Source of the DNA: an uncultured Oscillospiraceae bacterium
GTDB taxonomy: Bacteria; Bacillota; Clostridia; Oscillospirales; Oscillospiraceae
Direction of reading: 5' to 3'
Length of the DNA stretch: 64,000 bases
NCBI GenBank assembly: GCA_947168655.1
Contig: CAMVMU010000001.1
Coordinates: 1-64,000, forward strand
Under the pieces are notes generated by a model, which was given only the letters and a program-made list of their open reading frames with translations, ran no database searches and was not told the DNA's origin. The first letter of the stretch is position 1. Each line of letters starts with the position of its first letter. Positions 17,901-25,178 of this stretch are shown here, one piece after another. A program made the translations under genes and the position numbers.

Positions 17901-18442
17901 TCTGCGATGCCGTGGTCCTGCAGCTCCAGATAGAAGTTGCCCTCCCCGAGGATGCTCTGCATCTCCAGAGCGTAGGACCTGGCGCCCTCATAGTCGCCGT
18001 TCAGGATCCGCCGGGGAATCTCACCGGCGAGACAGGCGGACAGACCTATGAGACCCTCGGCATGTTCGCGCAGCAGATCCAGGTCGATGCGAGGCTTGAT
18101 GTAAAAACCCTCCACATATGCCTGGGAGACCATATAGGAGAGATTTCGGTAACCCGTCTCGTTTTCGCAAAGCAGCACCAGATGGCGGGACTCGCTGTCG
18201 TATTCGTGGATCTTGTCGAACCGGGTGCGGCGTGCCACATACACCTCGCAGCCGATGACGGGATGGATCCCCTCGGCCTTGCAGGCGCGGTAAAAGTCGA
18301 TCACGCCGTACATGGCGCCGTGATCGGTGATGGCTACCGCCGTCTGCCCCATGTCCTTGACCAGCTTGGGCAGGTCACGGATGCGGCAGGCGCCGTCCAG
18401 CAAGCTGTATTCCGTATGCACATGGAGGTGTGCAAATGCCAT
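14957..18442 (-). CDS. dnaE: DNA polymerase III subunit alpha (DnaE)
   Basis: 1161 residues, the usual length for DnaE-type replicative polymerase alpha subunits. The N-terminal PHP domain begins FAHLHVHTEYSLLDG. The catalytic palm has PDIDMDFGD (~393-401) with two of the three metal-binding aspartates. A helix-hairpin-helix region and an OB fold (near ITVAGIVTASKTRT, ~1010) follow. It synthesises DNA at the fork; in Firmicutes DnaE normally works beside PolC, extending primers. It is the last gene of the leftward hprK-to-dnaE cluster, 3 bp after a small redox-type protein. The start at 18442 fits the family N-terminus. Confidence 0.98.
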   Translation of the reverse strand: MAFAHLHVHTEYSLLDGACRIRDLPKLVKDMGQTAVAITDHGAMYGVIDFYRACKAEGIHPVIGCEVYVARRTRFDKIHEYDSESRHLVLLCENETGYRNLSYMVSQAYVEGFYIKPRIDLDLLREHAEGLIGLSACLAGEIPRRILNGDYEGARSYALEMQSILGEGNFYLELQDHGIADQTTVNRALLRMHQETGIPLVCTNDAHYLRREDAASHDVLLCIQTGKTVDDENRMRYEPQNFYLRSTEEMEELFSGYPDAVENTQRIADRCQVEFTFGKYHLPEFKLPPGYDSPTYLRKLCDEGFAERYGEGTPRYRDQLAYELNMIEKMGFTDYFLIVSDFVRYAKSAGIPVGPGRGSAAGSMVSYCLHITDIDPMRYNLYFERFLNPERVSMPDIDMDFGDTRRGEVVDYVRRKYGDDHVAQIVTFGTMAARGAIRDVGRALNMTYAEVDAVAKLVPATLHITLDDALKLSRQLSDLYEGDERIHRLIDTAKALEGMPRHASTHAAGVVITKRPVYEYVPLARNDEAIVCQYNMITLEELGLLKMDFLGLRNLTVLDDALKMVQRRQPDFTLDQIPMDDPAVFKMLQEGKTSGVFQMESSGMTGVCLGLKPENIEDITAIIALYRPGPMESIPRFIACKHDPRLISYKHPSLKPILDVTYGCIVYQEQVIQIFQQLAGYSLGQADMVRRAMSKKKVKDIEKERGAFLHGDPTRNIKGCAANGIPEDVAQSIYDEIYDFANYAFNKAHAVSYAVVAYQTAWFKCHHVREYMAALLTSVLDNTDKIAEYIAECRECRIPLLPPDVNRSYDRFTVEEGGIRFGLVAIKNIGRGFIQSMVRERESGGLFASFQDFCQRMFDCNDMNKRAVENLIKAGAFDSLGARRSQLLAVYEKVLDSIADSRRHNVEGQMDFFGMTSAASNSGHSDIHLPDIPEISATERMFMEKETTGLYLSGHPMADYRASARKLGAASIHDIMEDFAREDGPARFSDGQNITVAGIVTASKTRTTKNNTLMAYVTVEDELSSIELLCFNRVIESSGSYMAVNTPVLVKGRLSVRDEKPPQIMCDSIVPLKQLTAPGEETATPAPQGTAATIFLRVPSVDSVEFRHIKLVMTMFEGETPVKIRVADTGKLLGGQCLYHPALLQECREWLGNENVVVREK

Positions 18443-18445
18443 GGT

Positions 18446-18895
18446 TTACTCCTTTTCCAGCTCGTCCAGCATATCGCTCAGCAGCTCCACCGCCGAGACA
18501 ATCAATTTGTCACAGTGGGCATCCACGTTCAGCTTCTCCGTCATCTCCGTGCCCTGCAGGTCACCGATGGCCAGCAAATCCCGGCAGTCCAGCTTGCCGA
18601 ACTGCGCGGTGAAACGGCTCTCAAACTCCTTGGTCAGCCGCGTGGCGCGGCGCTTGCCATCCATGCCGTTTTCCGGTGTGTGAGGGTACAGCAGCCCCAG
18701 GATCATCACTGCGGCGCTGACGGTGCCGCACACTCCGCCGTAGCGGACGCCGCCGCCAAAGCCGCTGCCAAGGGCGGCGCACTGATCATCGCTCCAACCG
18801 AGGCGGTCGGAGAAGGCACACAGGACGCTCTGGGCGCAGTTGAGCGTGGTGGCGTGGCAAGCCAGGGCCTTGCGGCAGCGTTCCTCTTTTGTCAT
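18446..18895 (-). CDS. C_GCAxxG_C_C family putative redox protein
   Basis: 149 residues. It has the family pattern: an early Cys (NCAQSVL), then GFGGGVRYGGVCGTVSAA with the glycine-rich Cys loop, and later cysteines (DCRDLL, HCDK). Members of this family are often small proteins near oxidoreductases or exporters and are thought to bind a metal or iron-sulfur centre; the function is not established. AGGAGGAG lies just before ATG 18895, and the longer reading from 18937 lacks an RBS. It is wedged between whiA and dnaE and almost abuts dnaE, so the two are co-transcribed. No functional link to replication is evident. Confidence 0.85.
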   Translation of the reverse strand: MTKEERCRKALACHATTLNCAQSVLCAFSDRLGWSDDQCAALGSGFGGGVRYGGVCGTVSAAVMILGLLYPHTPENGMDGKRRATRLTKEFESRFTAQFGKLDCRDLLAIGDLQGTEMTEKLNVDAHCDKLIVSAVELLSDMLDELEKE

Positions 18896-18940
18896 ATGAT
18901 CTCCTCCTCTGCAGGCTCCATTGGCCGGCACATTCAAATG

Positions 18941-19891
18941 TTACGCGTCTTTGTGGGGTAAAAAGCGCACATCGGCGGCATCCCGCTTGCGCTCTTCGGC
19001 GGCAAGCTCCATCAGCTTCCGGATCCGATGGTTGATGCAGGATTTGCTCACCGGCGGATCACACCGCTGGGCAAGATCCTGGAGGGAAAGCTCCGGATAG
19101 TCCAGACGCAGCAGGGCCGTTTGGCGCAGCTTATCCGGCAGGGAATCCAACGCGCCGTCATCTCTCAGTTTTTCGATGGCGGTAAGCTGTTCCCGGGCGG
19201 CGTCCAGGGCCTTTTCCATGTTGGCCATGTCGCAGTTGAAAGCCCGGTTGGTGCGGTTGCGGATCTCCTTATCCACCTTGGCGGTCATGATATCCATGGC
19301 GGAGACCGGGGCGCCGATGGTGGTCAGAAAGTCCTCGATATGCTCCGATTGCTTGAAATAGATCACGCTGCTTGCGCCGCGCATCACCGTATGGGGCACA
19401 AAGCCCATCTCCGTCAGCAGGGCGGACACCTCACGGCTGGCCTGAATATGGGACGTAGCCAGTTCCAGATGATAACGCTTTTCCGGGTCTGTGACGCTGC
19501 CGCCGGAGAGAAACGCACCGCGGAGAAAAGCCCCACGGCAGCAGTCGTCCTCCACCATGGCGAAGTTCACGTGCTGGGCAAAAGATTGGCGGGGATCGTA
19601 GCCGAACTGGTTGATGATCCGGTGGAGCTTGTCCGTGTCGGTGATGCGGAAAATCAGCTTGCCACGTGTGCCGTCCTCCGGCACCGCGTCAAATTTCAGT
19701 GAAAACGCCTTGTGAAATAGACGGGGCAGCCGTGCGGCAAACTCCGGATTTTCTGTGATAATGCGCACCTCATGGGCGGAAAACGTGTTGGCAAACAGCA
19801 GCACGCCGTATGTCTCCGCCCGGGCGCAGCAAAGCCGCTGCACCGGCGTGCGGCACAGCTCCGAGCGGACCTTATAGGCAAAGGACGGCAT
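18941..19891 (-). CDS. whiA: DNA-binding protein WhiA
   Basis: 316 residues, standard for WhiA. The N-terminal two-thirds is the LAGLIDADG-homing-endonuclease-like fold (MPSFAYKVRSELC, GAFLSGGSVTDPEKRYHLE). The C-terminus is a helix-turn-helix (SLQDLAQRCDPPVSKSCINHRIRKL). In Streptomyces it controls sporulation septation, and in Bacillus it affects division and chromosome segregation. GAGGAG lies before ATG 19891. A much longer upstream extension is open but overlaps glmR and is rejected. It follows glmR by 14 bp, the conserved rapZ-glmR-whiA order. Confidence 0.96.
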   Translation of the reverse strand: MPSFAYKVRSELCRTPVQRLCCARAETYGVLLFANTFSAHEVRIITENPEFAARLPRLFHKAFSLKFDAVPEDGTRGKLIFRITDTDKLHRIINQFGYDPRQSFAQHVNFAMVEDDCCRGAFLRGAFLSGGSVTDPEKRYHLELATSHIQASREVSALLTEMGFVPHTVMRGASSVIYFKQSEHIEDFLTTIGAPVSAMDIMTAKVDKEIRNRTNRAFNCDMANMEKALDAAREQLTAIEKLRDDGALDSLPDKLRQTALLRLDYPELSLQDLAQRCDPPVSKSCINHRIRKLMELAAEERKRDAADVRFLPHKDA

Positions 19892-19905
19892 AGTCTCCTC
19901 CTCTC

Positions 19906-20955
19906 TTATTCCTCCACACGGTTGGTGGTCTCGTGTCGGGTGGATTCGCCCACCACACGCATGGCACGACGGGCGTACAGTTCCATCAGCTCCCGGGCCA
20001 GGTGGCCGGGGCTGTGGCGCACCCAGCCGTTCTCCACCGTGGAAACGGGACGGCTGACAATCTCCACGCCCAGCCCCTCGCAAGCTGTCTGGTCACAGAG
20101 GATGACCTCCGCGCCGTCCATGGCGTAGCGAAGGGAGACCGACGTGGGAATGGACTGGGAATTGACCAGACAGATGTGGAACAGGTCCGGGCAGGAGTGA
20201 CGCTGCAGCGCCTGGATATGGTCGGAAACGGTGTAACCCTCCGTCTCCCCCGGCTGGGTCATCACGTTGCAGATGTAAACCTTCAGCGCCGTGGAGCGGC
20301 GGATGGCGTCTACGATGCCGTCCACCAGCAGATTGGGGATGATGCTGGTATAGAGGCTGCCGGGGGCCAGAAGGATCATGTCCGCCTCCTCAATGGCGGT
20401 CAGCGCCGCCGGAAGCGCCTTGGGATGTCCTGGCACCAGTTCCACATAGGAGATGCGGCACTGCTGTTCCCGTTTCATCATGGCGATATGGGACTCCCCC
20501 ACCACGGAAGAGCCGCTCTCAAACACAGCCTTTAACTGGACATTTTCGTTGGTGACGGGCAAAACCCGCCCGGTAATAGCGAGGACCTGGCTGAGGCTCT
20601 CCACCGCCTCGTCAAAACTGGGCATAATGCCATAAAGCGCTGCCAGGAACAGGTTGCCGAAGCTCTGGCCTGCCAGCACGCCGTCAGTGAACCGATAGTG
20701 CATCAATTGGGACATCATGGGCTCGCAGTTTGCCAGCGCCTCCATGCAGTTGCGGATGTCCCCCGGGGGCAGCATGCCCAGATCATGGCGCAGCATGCCG
20801 GAGCCGCCGCCGTCATCGGCTACGGTTACAATGGCTGTAATATGCCTTGTATACATTTTCAGTCCGCGCAGCAGGGTGGAAAGGCCCGTTCCGCCGCCGA
20901 TGGCGACAATCCGGGGACCCCGTTCCGGCGGGATCTGATACAGATATTCTTCCAT
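19906..20955 (-). CDS. glmR: Gluconeogenesis factor GlmR (YvcK), CofD-like fold
   Basis: 349 residues. The nucleotide-sugar-binding signature IVAIGGGTGLS lies near the N-terminus, and VADDGGGSGMLR follows. These are hallmarks of YvcK/GlmR. In Bacillus it binds UDP-GlcNAc and stimulates GlmS, steering carbon into wall precursors, which suits its place between rapZ and whiA and near murB. ATG 20955 is preferred over the in-frame TTG at 20958 because AGGAG is seven bases before the ATG. Confidence 0.96.
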   Translation of the reverse strand: MEEYLYQIPPERGPRIVAIGGGTGLSTLLRGLKMYTRHITAIVTVADDGGGSGMLRHDLGMLPPGDIRNCMEALANCEPMMSQLMHYRFTDGVLAGQSFGNLFLAALYGIMPSFDEAVESLSQVLAITGRVLPVTNENVQLKAVFESGSSVVGESHIAMMKREQQCRISYVELVPGHPKALPAALTAIEEADMILLAPGSLYTSIIPNLLVDGIVDAIRRSTALKVYICNVMTQPGETEGYTVSDHIQALQRHSCPDLFHICLVNSQSIPTSVSLRYAMDGAEVILCDQTACEGLGVEIVSRPVSTVENGWVRHSPGHLARELMELYARRAMRVVGESTRHETTNRVEE

Positions 20956-20984
20956 CAATGCGCTCCTTCCAGAGGCACGCCTTT

Positions 20985-21842
20985 TTACCGGGAGATGTCC
21001 CGATGGTTCTCCGTCACCTGATAACCGGCCTTGGCGATGAATTCAGACAGCTCGTGGGCCACCGCCACGCTGCGGTGATGGCCGCCGGTGCAGCCAATGG
21101 CAATGACCAGCACAGACTTGCCCTCCTCCCCGTAGAGAGGCAGCAGGAAGGACACCATCTTCTCCAGCTGGTCCATGAAATCATGGGTCTGACGGAAGGA
21201 AAACACAAAGTCCCGCACGTCCTTATCCAGACCCGTTTTGCGCTTCAATTCCGCAACGTAAAAGGGATTGGGCATAAACCGCACGTCAAACACCAGATCC
21301 GCCTCAATGGGAATACCGTGCTTGAAGCCAAAGGAGAGCACATTTACATGCAGGCCGGCATGATCCCCCTGGGTGCCGAACAGATTCAGCAGTTCGCTGC
21401 GGAGCTTCGCTGTGGAAAAGGATGTACTGTCAATGATGTAATCCGCGTGGTCACGGATTGGTGAGAGCATTTCCCGCTCCTGCTGGATGCACTTCTCGAT
21501 GCTCTGCCCCCCGTTAGACAGGGGATGGATGCGCCTTGTCTCCTTGTATCGGTTGACGATAGTGGTGGTTGACGCCTCCAAAAACAGCATACGGCAGGTG
21601 ACGCCGATGCTGCGGATCTGGTCCAGCGTCTCCACCAGCACGGTAAAGGGCTCACCGGCCCGGATATCATAGACCAGGGCCACCTTGTCATAGTGGCCGC
21701 CGGATGCCACGCAGAACTCGGCAAATTTCACCATCATCTCAGCGGGCAGATTGTCCACCGTGTAGTAGCCGATATCCTCCAGATAGGAGGCTGCCTGGCT
21801 TTTGCCGCTGCCGCTGAGACCCGATATGATCAGTATTTCCAT
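20985..21842 (-). CDS. rapZ: RNase adapter RapZ / nucleotide-binding YvcJ family
   Basis: 285 residues. A Walker A GLSGSGKS sits at 8-15, and the C-terminal half has the RapZ signatures DVRFMPNPFY and IGCTGGHHRSV. In enteric bacteria RapZ senses glucosamine-6-phosphate and guides RNase E; Bacillus YvcJ hydrolyses GTP/ATP and its role is less clear. It lies 29 bp before glmR and 18 bp after murB, all in the same direction, as in most Firmicutes. Confidence 0.97.
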   Translation of the reverse strand: MEILIISGLSGSGKSQAASYLEDIGYYTVDNLPAEMMVKFAEFCVASGGHYDKVALVYDIRAGEPFTVLVETLDQIRSIGVTCRMLFLEASTTTIVNRYKETRRIHPLSNGGQSIEKCIQQEREMLSPIRDHADYIIDSTSFSTAKLRSELLNLFGTQGDHAGLHVNVLSFGFKHGIPIEADLVFDVRFMPNPFYVAELKRKTGLDKDVRDFVFSFRQTHDFMDQLEKMVSFLLPLYGEEGKSVLVIAIGCTGGHHRSVAVAHELSEFIAKAGYQVTENHRDISR

Positions 21843-21860
21843 GGGAACCTCCTCATCTGC

Positions 21861-22775
21861 TTAGTCGATGATCCGAACCTCCGGCTCCAAAAGCACGCCG
21901 TCCTTTTCCAGCACCGTTTTCCGGATGTGGGCAATGAGGCCCTTCACGTCGGCACAGGTGGCGTTTCCGGTGTTGATAACGAAGCCTGCGTGCTTGGGGG
22001 AAACCTGCGCTCCGCCCACGGAAAAGCCTTTCAGGCCCGCCTGTTCGATAAGAGCGCCGGCATAGTATCCGGTGGGGCGCTTGAAGGTGCTGCCCGCGCT
22101 GGGGAACTCCAACGGCTGGGACGATTTGCGCCGAGCCATCAGCTCATCCATTCTCTGACGGATCGCTGCGCCGTCCCCTTTCTCCAGGCGGAAAACGGCA
22201 TACAGCACCACCGCGTCAGGGTGATCCGTAAGGATGCTGTGACGGTAGCCAAGGTCCAGCTCATCCACCGTGAAAAATCGCACGCCCTCCTCCGGAAACC
22301 AGATCTGTGCGCCCACCAGCACATCCTTCATCTCACCGCCGTATGCGCCTGCGTTCATACATACCGCCCCGCCCACGCTGCCCGGGATGCCATGGGCAAA
22401 CTCCAGACCCGCCAGCTCATTCTGCTGGGCAAACACGGCAAGACGCGCAAGGCTCAGGCCCGCCTCAGCCCGGATCTCACTCTCCCCTGTCCGCTCCATG
22501 CGGCACAGATCGCGGGTGCTGATCACAAGCCGGTCCAACCCTTCATCGGGAAACAGGATATTGGTGCCGTTGCCCAGCACCAGCGGGTCAGCCATACAGG
22601 CACGGCCGATCTTATCCAGCATCACCAGTTCGCCCGACGTAGACGGAAAAGCCATCCGTCTGGCCGGACCTCCGATCCGAAAGGAACAATGACGCGCCAG
22701 AGGTTCATCGACCATTATGACAGCATCCGGAAGATGCTCGCCGATCTCCCTGTCCAATTTCTCGTACCAGAGCAT
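21861..22775 (-). CDS. murB: UDP-N-acetylmuramate dehydrogenase
   Basis: 304 residues, type II MurB length. FAD-binding motifs are visible: RIGGPARRM (~53-61), GNGTNIL (~89-95) and HGIPGSVGGAVCMNAGAYGG. The active-site region SAGSTFKRP carries the catalytic serine. It reduces UDP-GlcNAc-enolpyruvate to UDP-MurNAc in the cytoplasmic part of peptidoglycan synthesis. It lies 9 bp after glcK and 18 bp before rapZ, so it belongs to the hprK transcript. Confidence 0.97.
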   Translation of the reverse strand: MLWYEKLDREIGEHLPDAVIMVDEPLARHCSFRIGGPARRMAFPSTSGELVMLDKIGRACMADPLVLGNGTNILFPDEGLDRLVISTRDLCRMERTGESEIRAEAGLSLARLAVFAQQNELAGLEFAHGIPGSVGGAVCMNAGAYGGEMKDVLVGAQIWFPEEGVRFFTVDELDLGYRHSILTDHPDAVVLYAVFRLEKGDGAAIRQRMDELMARRKSSQPLEFPSAGSTFKRPTGYYAGALIEQAGLKGFSVGGAQVSPKHAGFVINTGNATCADVKGLIAHIRKTVLEKDGVLLEPEVRIID

Positions 22776-22784
22776 AGTTTCCTC

Positions 22785-23747
22785 CTAAACACGCTTGTTT
22801 TTACCCAAAAAGGCGGCGCCGATGATGCCGGCCCGGTTGCCGAGTTCCGCCTTTACGATTTTCGTCATTTTGTCCCGGCTGCACGGGATGCTCTCCCGCT
22901 CCACCCGGCGGCGCAGGGGCTGCAGCAAACAGGCGTCATCCTCGTTGCTGACGCCGCCGCCAATGGCCAGAGTGTCCGGTTGGAAGATGTTCACCAGATT
23001 GATGATCCCGGCGGCCAGATAGTCGATGTAACGTTCACAAACCGCACGGCCCAAGGCATCGCCGCGGCGCATGGCCTCAAAAGCCGAGCGGCCGGAGACG
23101 TGGCCGCCGTTTTCCGCCACGACTTTGCCCAAACCGGTGTCGGGGTGCTCCCGCACCGCCTGCTCCGTCATTCGTTTGAGCGCGTTGGCGGAGGCGTACC
23201 GTTCCCAGCAGCCCCGCCTGCCGCAGGGGCAGGGTTCGCCGCCGTAAACAATGCTCATATGTCCCACTTCGCCGGCCATACCGTTGGCGCCGTGGAAGAT
23301 TTTGCCGTTATGGATGATGCCGCCGCCGATTCCTGTACCGAGAGTGACGGTGATAAAACGCTTGCTGCCCTGGCCGGCGCCAACGAAATACTCCGCCAGC
23401 GCCGCGCAGTTGGCGTCGTTCTCCAGATAAAAGGGCGTTGCCAGGTAGCGATGAAACAACTTGCGCAGCGGAACGTTTTTCATCGACAGGTTGCAGGTGT
23501 AGAGAACGGTACCGGTGCGGATCTCCACCGTGCCCGGTATTCCGACCCCCACAGAGGCAACCTGGTCCAGGGAAACGGAAGCGGACCGGCACAGATCCTG
23601 GGTCAGCGCAACCAGCGTCCAGGCAAGGGAATCAGCGTCCTCCACCTGTCCCATCTTTATGCTGTGTGTGGCCAGAATCAGCCCAGATTCATCCACAAGA
23701 CCCGCTTTGAGGTTCGTGCCGCCCACGTCAATACCGATGTATTTCAT
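22785..23747 (-). CDS. glcK: ROK-family glucokinase
   Basis: 320 residues. The N-terminal ATP-binding motif IGIDVGGTNLKAG is followed by the ROK zinc motif CPCGRRGCWE and a GTGIGGGII phosphate loop. It phosphorylates glucose to glucose-6-phosphate. Its ATG overlaps the hprK stop by four bases (ATGA), so the two are translationally coupled, placing glucose entry next to the sensor of glycolytic flux. The ROK fold also includes repressors, but there is no N-terminal helix-turn-helix here. Confidence 0.94.
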   Translation of the reverse strand: MKYIGIDVGGTNLKAGLVDESGLILATHSIKMGQVEDADSLAWTLVALTQDLCRSASVSLDQVASVGVGIPGTVEIRTGTVLYTCNLSMKNVPLRKLFHRYLATPFYLENDANCAALAEYFVGAGQGSKRFITVTLGTGIGGGIIHNGKIFHGANGMAGEVGHMSIVYGGEPCPCGRRGCWERYASANALKRMTEQAVREHPDTGLGKVVAENGGHVSGRSAFEAMRRGDALGRAVCERYIDYLAAGIINLVNIFQPDTLAIGGGVSNEDDACLLQPLRRRVERESIPCSRDKMTKIVKAELGNRAGIIGAAFLGKNKRV

Positions 23748-24706
23748 TTCAGATCCTTGTTCTTGCGCGCCATGGTGTCGATCCGCCTGTCGAACTGCTC
23801 CACAAAGTCACGGGCGCTGTTATAGCCGTAGGCCATCTGGCGGTTCTTCATGGTGGCGATCTCCACGATTCCGGCCAGGTTTCGTCCCGGCCGCACCGGC
23901 ACCGTCACCACAGGCAGGGATACGCCCAGGATCTTGATCTTTTCCTCACCCAGACCCAGCCTGTCGTAGAATTTGCCCTCGACCCACTGCTCCAGCCGGA
24001 TCACCAGGTCAATGTCCGTCTCAAACTGCACCGAGCCCATGCCGAACAACTGCTGCACATCGATGAGGCCGATGCCGCGGATCTCGATAAAATGGCGTAT
24101 GATCTCCGGCGCCGCACCGTACAGCTCGTTGGAGATTTGGCGGATATCCACAGCGTCGTCCGCCACAAGGCGGTGGCCGCGCTTCAACAGCTCAATGGCC
24201 GTCTCGCTTTTTCCGATGCCGGATTCGCCCAGGATCAGCACGCCCTGGCCATAAATATTCATCAGCACACCGTGGCGTGTGATCTTCGGTGCCATGGCGC
24301 GGTTGAGATAGTCGATGATGCGGCTGGAGATCTCCACAGTGGATAGCGGCGTGCGCAGCAGCGTGCGGCCGTGTTTCTCGGCGCTCTCCCGGATCTCCGG
24401 CATGATCTCAATGCCGCGCGCCACAATCAGTGCGGGGATCTCGCAGCGGAACAGATCGTTGAAAACCTTCCTGCGCCGGTCAGCGTCCATGGACTGCACG
24501 TAGGTGGTCTCCGCCCGGCCCAGAATCTGCAGGCGCGTCACGTCAAAATTGTCGTAAAAACCCACCAGCTGCAGGGCAGGACGGTTCACATCGGAGATAT
24601 TGATCTCCCGCGTGTTATAGTCAGTGCCCTTGTTGATGATCTCCAGGCCAAAGTCCTCCACCAGCTGTTTGAGCTTTGCCGGCGTAATCCGCACCTTTTC
24701 TTCCAT
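23744..24706 (-). CDS. hprK: HPr kinase/phosphorylase
   Basis: 320 residues. The N-terminal regulatory domain is followed by Walker A GESGIGKSE (~158-166) and the K/P-loop signature region IEIRGIGLIDVQQLFG. It phosphorylates HPr (and Crh) at the regulatory serine when glycolytic intermediates are high, driving carbon catabolite control. AAGGAGG lies six bases before ATG 24706; the slightly longer reading from 24727 has no RBS. It is the first gene of the cluster, directly behind a clear promoter. No ptsH is present in the window. Confidence 0.97.
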   Translation of the reverse strand: MEEKVRITPAKLKQLVEDFGLEIINKGTDYNTREINISDVNRPALQLVGFYDNFDVTRLQILGRAETTYVQSMDADRRRKVFNDLFRCEIPALIVARGIEIMPEIRESAEKHGRTLLRTPLSTVEISSRIIDYLNRAMAPKITRHGVLMNIYGQGVLILGESGIGKSETAIELLKRGHRLVADDAVDIRQISNELYGAAPEIIRHFIEIRGIGLIDVQQLFGMGSVQFETDIDLVIRLEQWVEGKFYDRLGLGEEKIKILGVSLPVVTVPVRPGRNLAGIVEIATMKNRQMAYGYNSARDFVEQFDRRIDTMARKNKDLK

Positions 24707-24778
24707 AGAGGCCTCCTTCTTCGGCAAATTCGGCGGAATCTGTCAATTGCCGCTAAAACGCCTATTTTTATTTAATGT

Positions 24779-24807
24779 ATTATAGCGTATTCAGCCTCGT
24801 TTCGCAA
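24779..24807 (-). promoter_or_regulatory. Promoter of the hprK-dnaE cluster
   Basis: Minus strand TTGCGA (24802-24807), 17-bp spacer, TATAAT (24779-24784), about 73 bp before the hprK start. It is back to back with the rpmB promoter. Confidence 0.75.
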
Positions 24808-24854
24808 TAGTTTCCGCGCAGTGCAGATTTTTTCGTTTTTTTTGAAAATTATAC

Positions 24855-24883
24855 TTGCTTTTTTCCTTTTCATCTGTTAAGAT
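24855..24883 (+). promoter_or_regulatory. Promoter of rpmB
   Basis: Plus strand TTGCTT (24855-24860), 17-bp T-rich spacer, TAAGAT (24878-24883), 58 bp before the rpmB start. Confidence 0.7.
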
Positions 24884-24940
24884 ACCTTGTGCTTGCAAAT
24901 GCGAGCCACGTAATTAAGTCACAGCAAGGAGGTGCAACGG

Positions 24941-25129
24941 ATGGCAAAGTGCGAGTTCTGCGACAAGGGCGTGACCTTCGGCATCAAGGTTTCCCACTCC
25001 CACAGACGTTCCAATCGTCCCTGGAAGCCCAACGTCAAACGCGTGAAGGCAATCATCAATGGTACGCCCCGCCATGTGTACGTTTGTACCCGGTGTCTGC
25101 GTTCCGGTAAAGTGACCAGAGCGGTCTGA
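24941..25129 (+). CDS. rpmB: 50S ribosomal protein L28
   Basis: 62 residues, rich in basic residues (SHSHRRSNRPWKPN). Two CxxC pairs (CEFC at ~4-7, CTRC at ~52-55) make it the zinc-binding form of L28. The start ATG 24941 follows AAGGAGG with good spacing. It is a single-gene transcript with its own promoter and a strong terminator, and is one of the few rightward genes here. Confidence 0.97.
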   Translation: MAKCEFCDKGVTFGIKVSHSHRRSNRPWKPNVKRVKAIINGTPRHVYVCTRCLRSGKVTRAV

Positions 25130-25139
25130 TATGGACAAG

Positions 25140-25172
25140 CAAAAGCCCTGCTCGATAGAGCAGGGCTTTTTA
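25140..25172. terminator. Bidirectional terminator between rpmB and pcrA
   Basis: AAAAGCCCTGCTC-GATA-GAGCAGGGCTTTTT. The A-tract and T-tract on both flanks let it serve the rightward rpmB and the leftward pcrA transcripts, which converge here. Confidence 0.92.
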
Positions 25173-25178
25173 CTGTTT

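Noticed and set aside
15659-18961. 1100-residue rightward frame opposite dnaE
   Set aside because: Antisense shadow of a confidently assigned polymerase gene; long mirror frames are common in GC-rich genes.
19892-20083. N-terminal extension of whiA
   Set aside because: Overlaps glmR in another frame, lacks an RBS and does not resemble the WhiA N-terminus, which begins at 19891.
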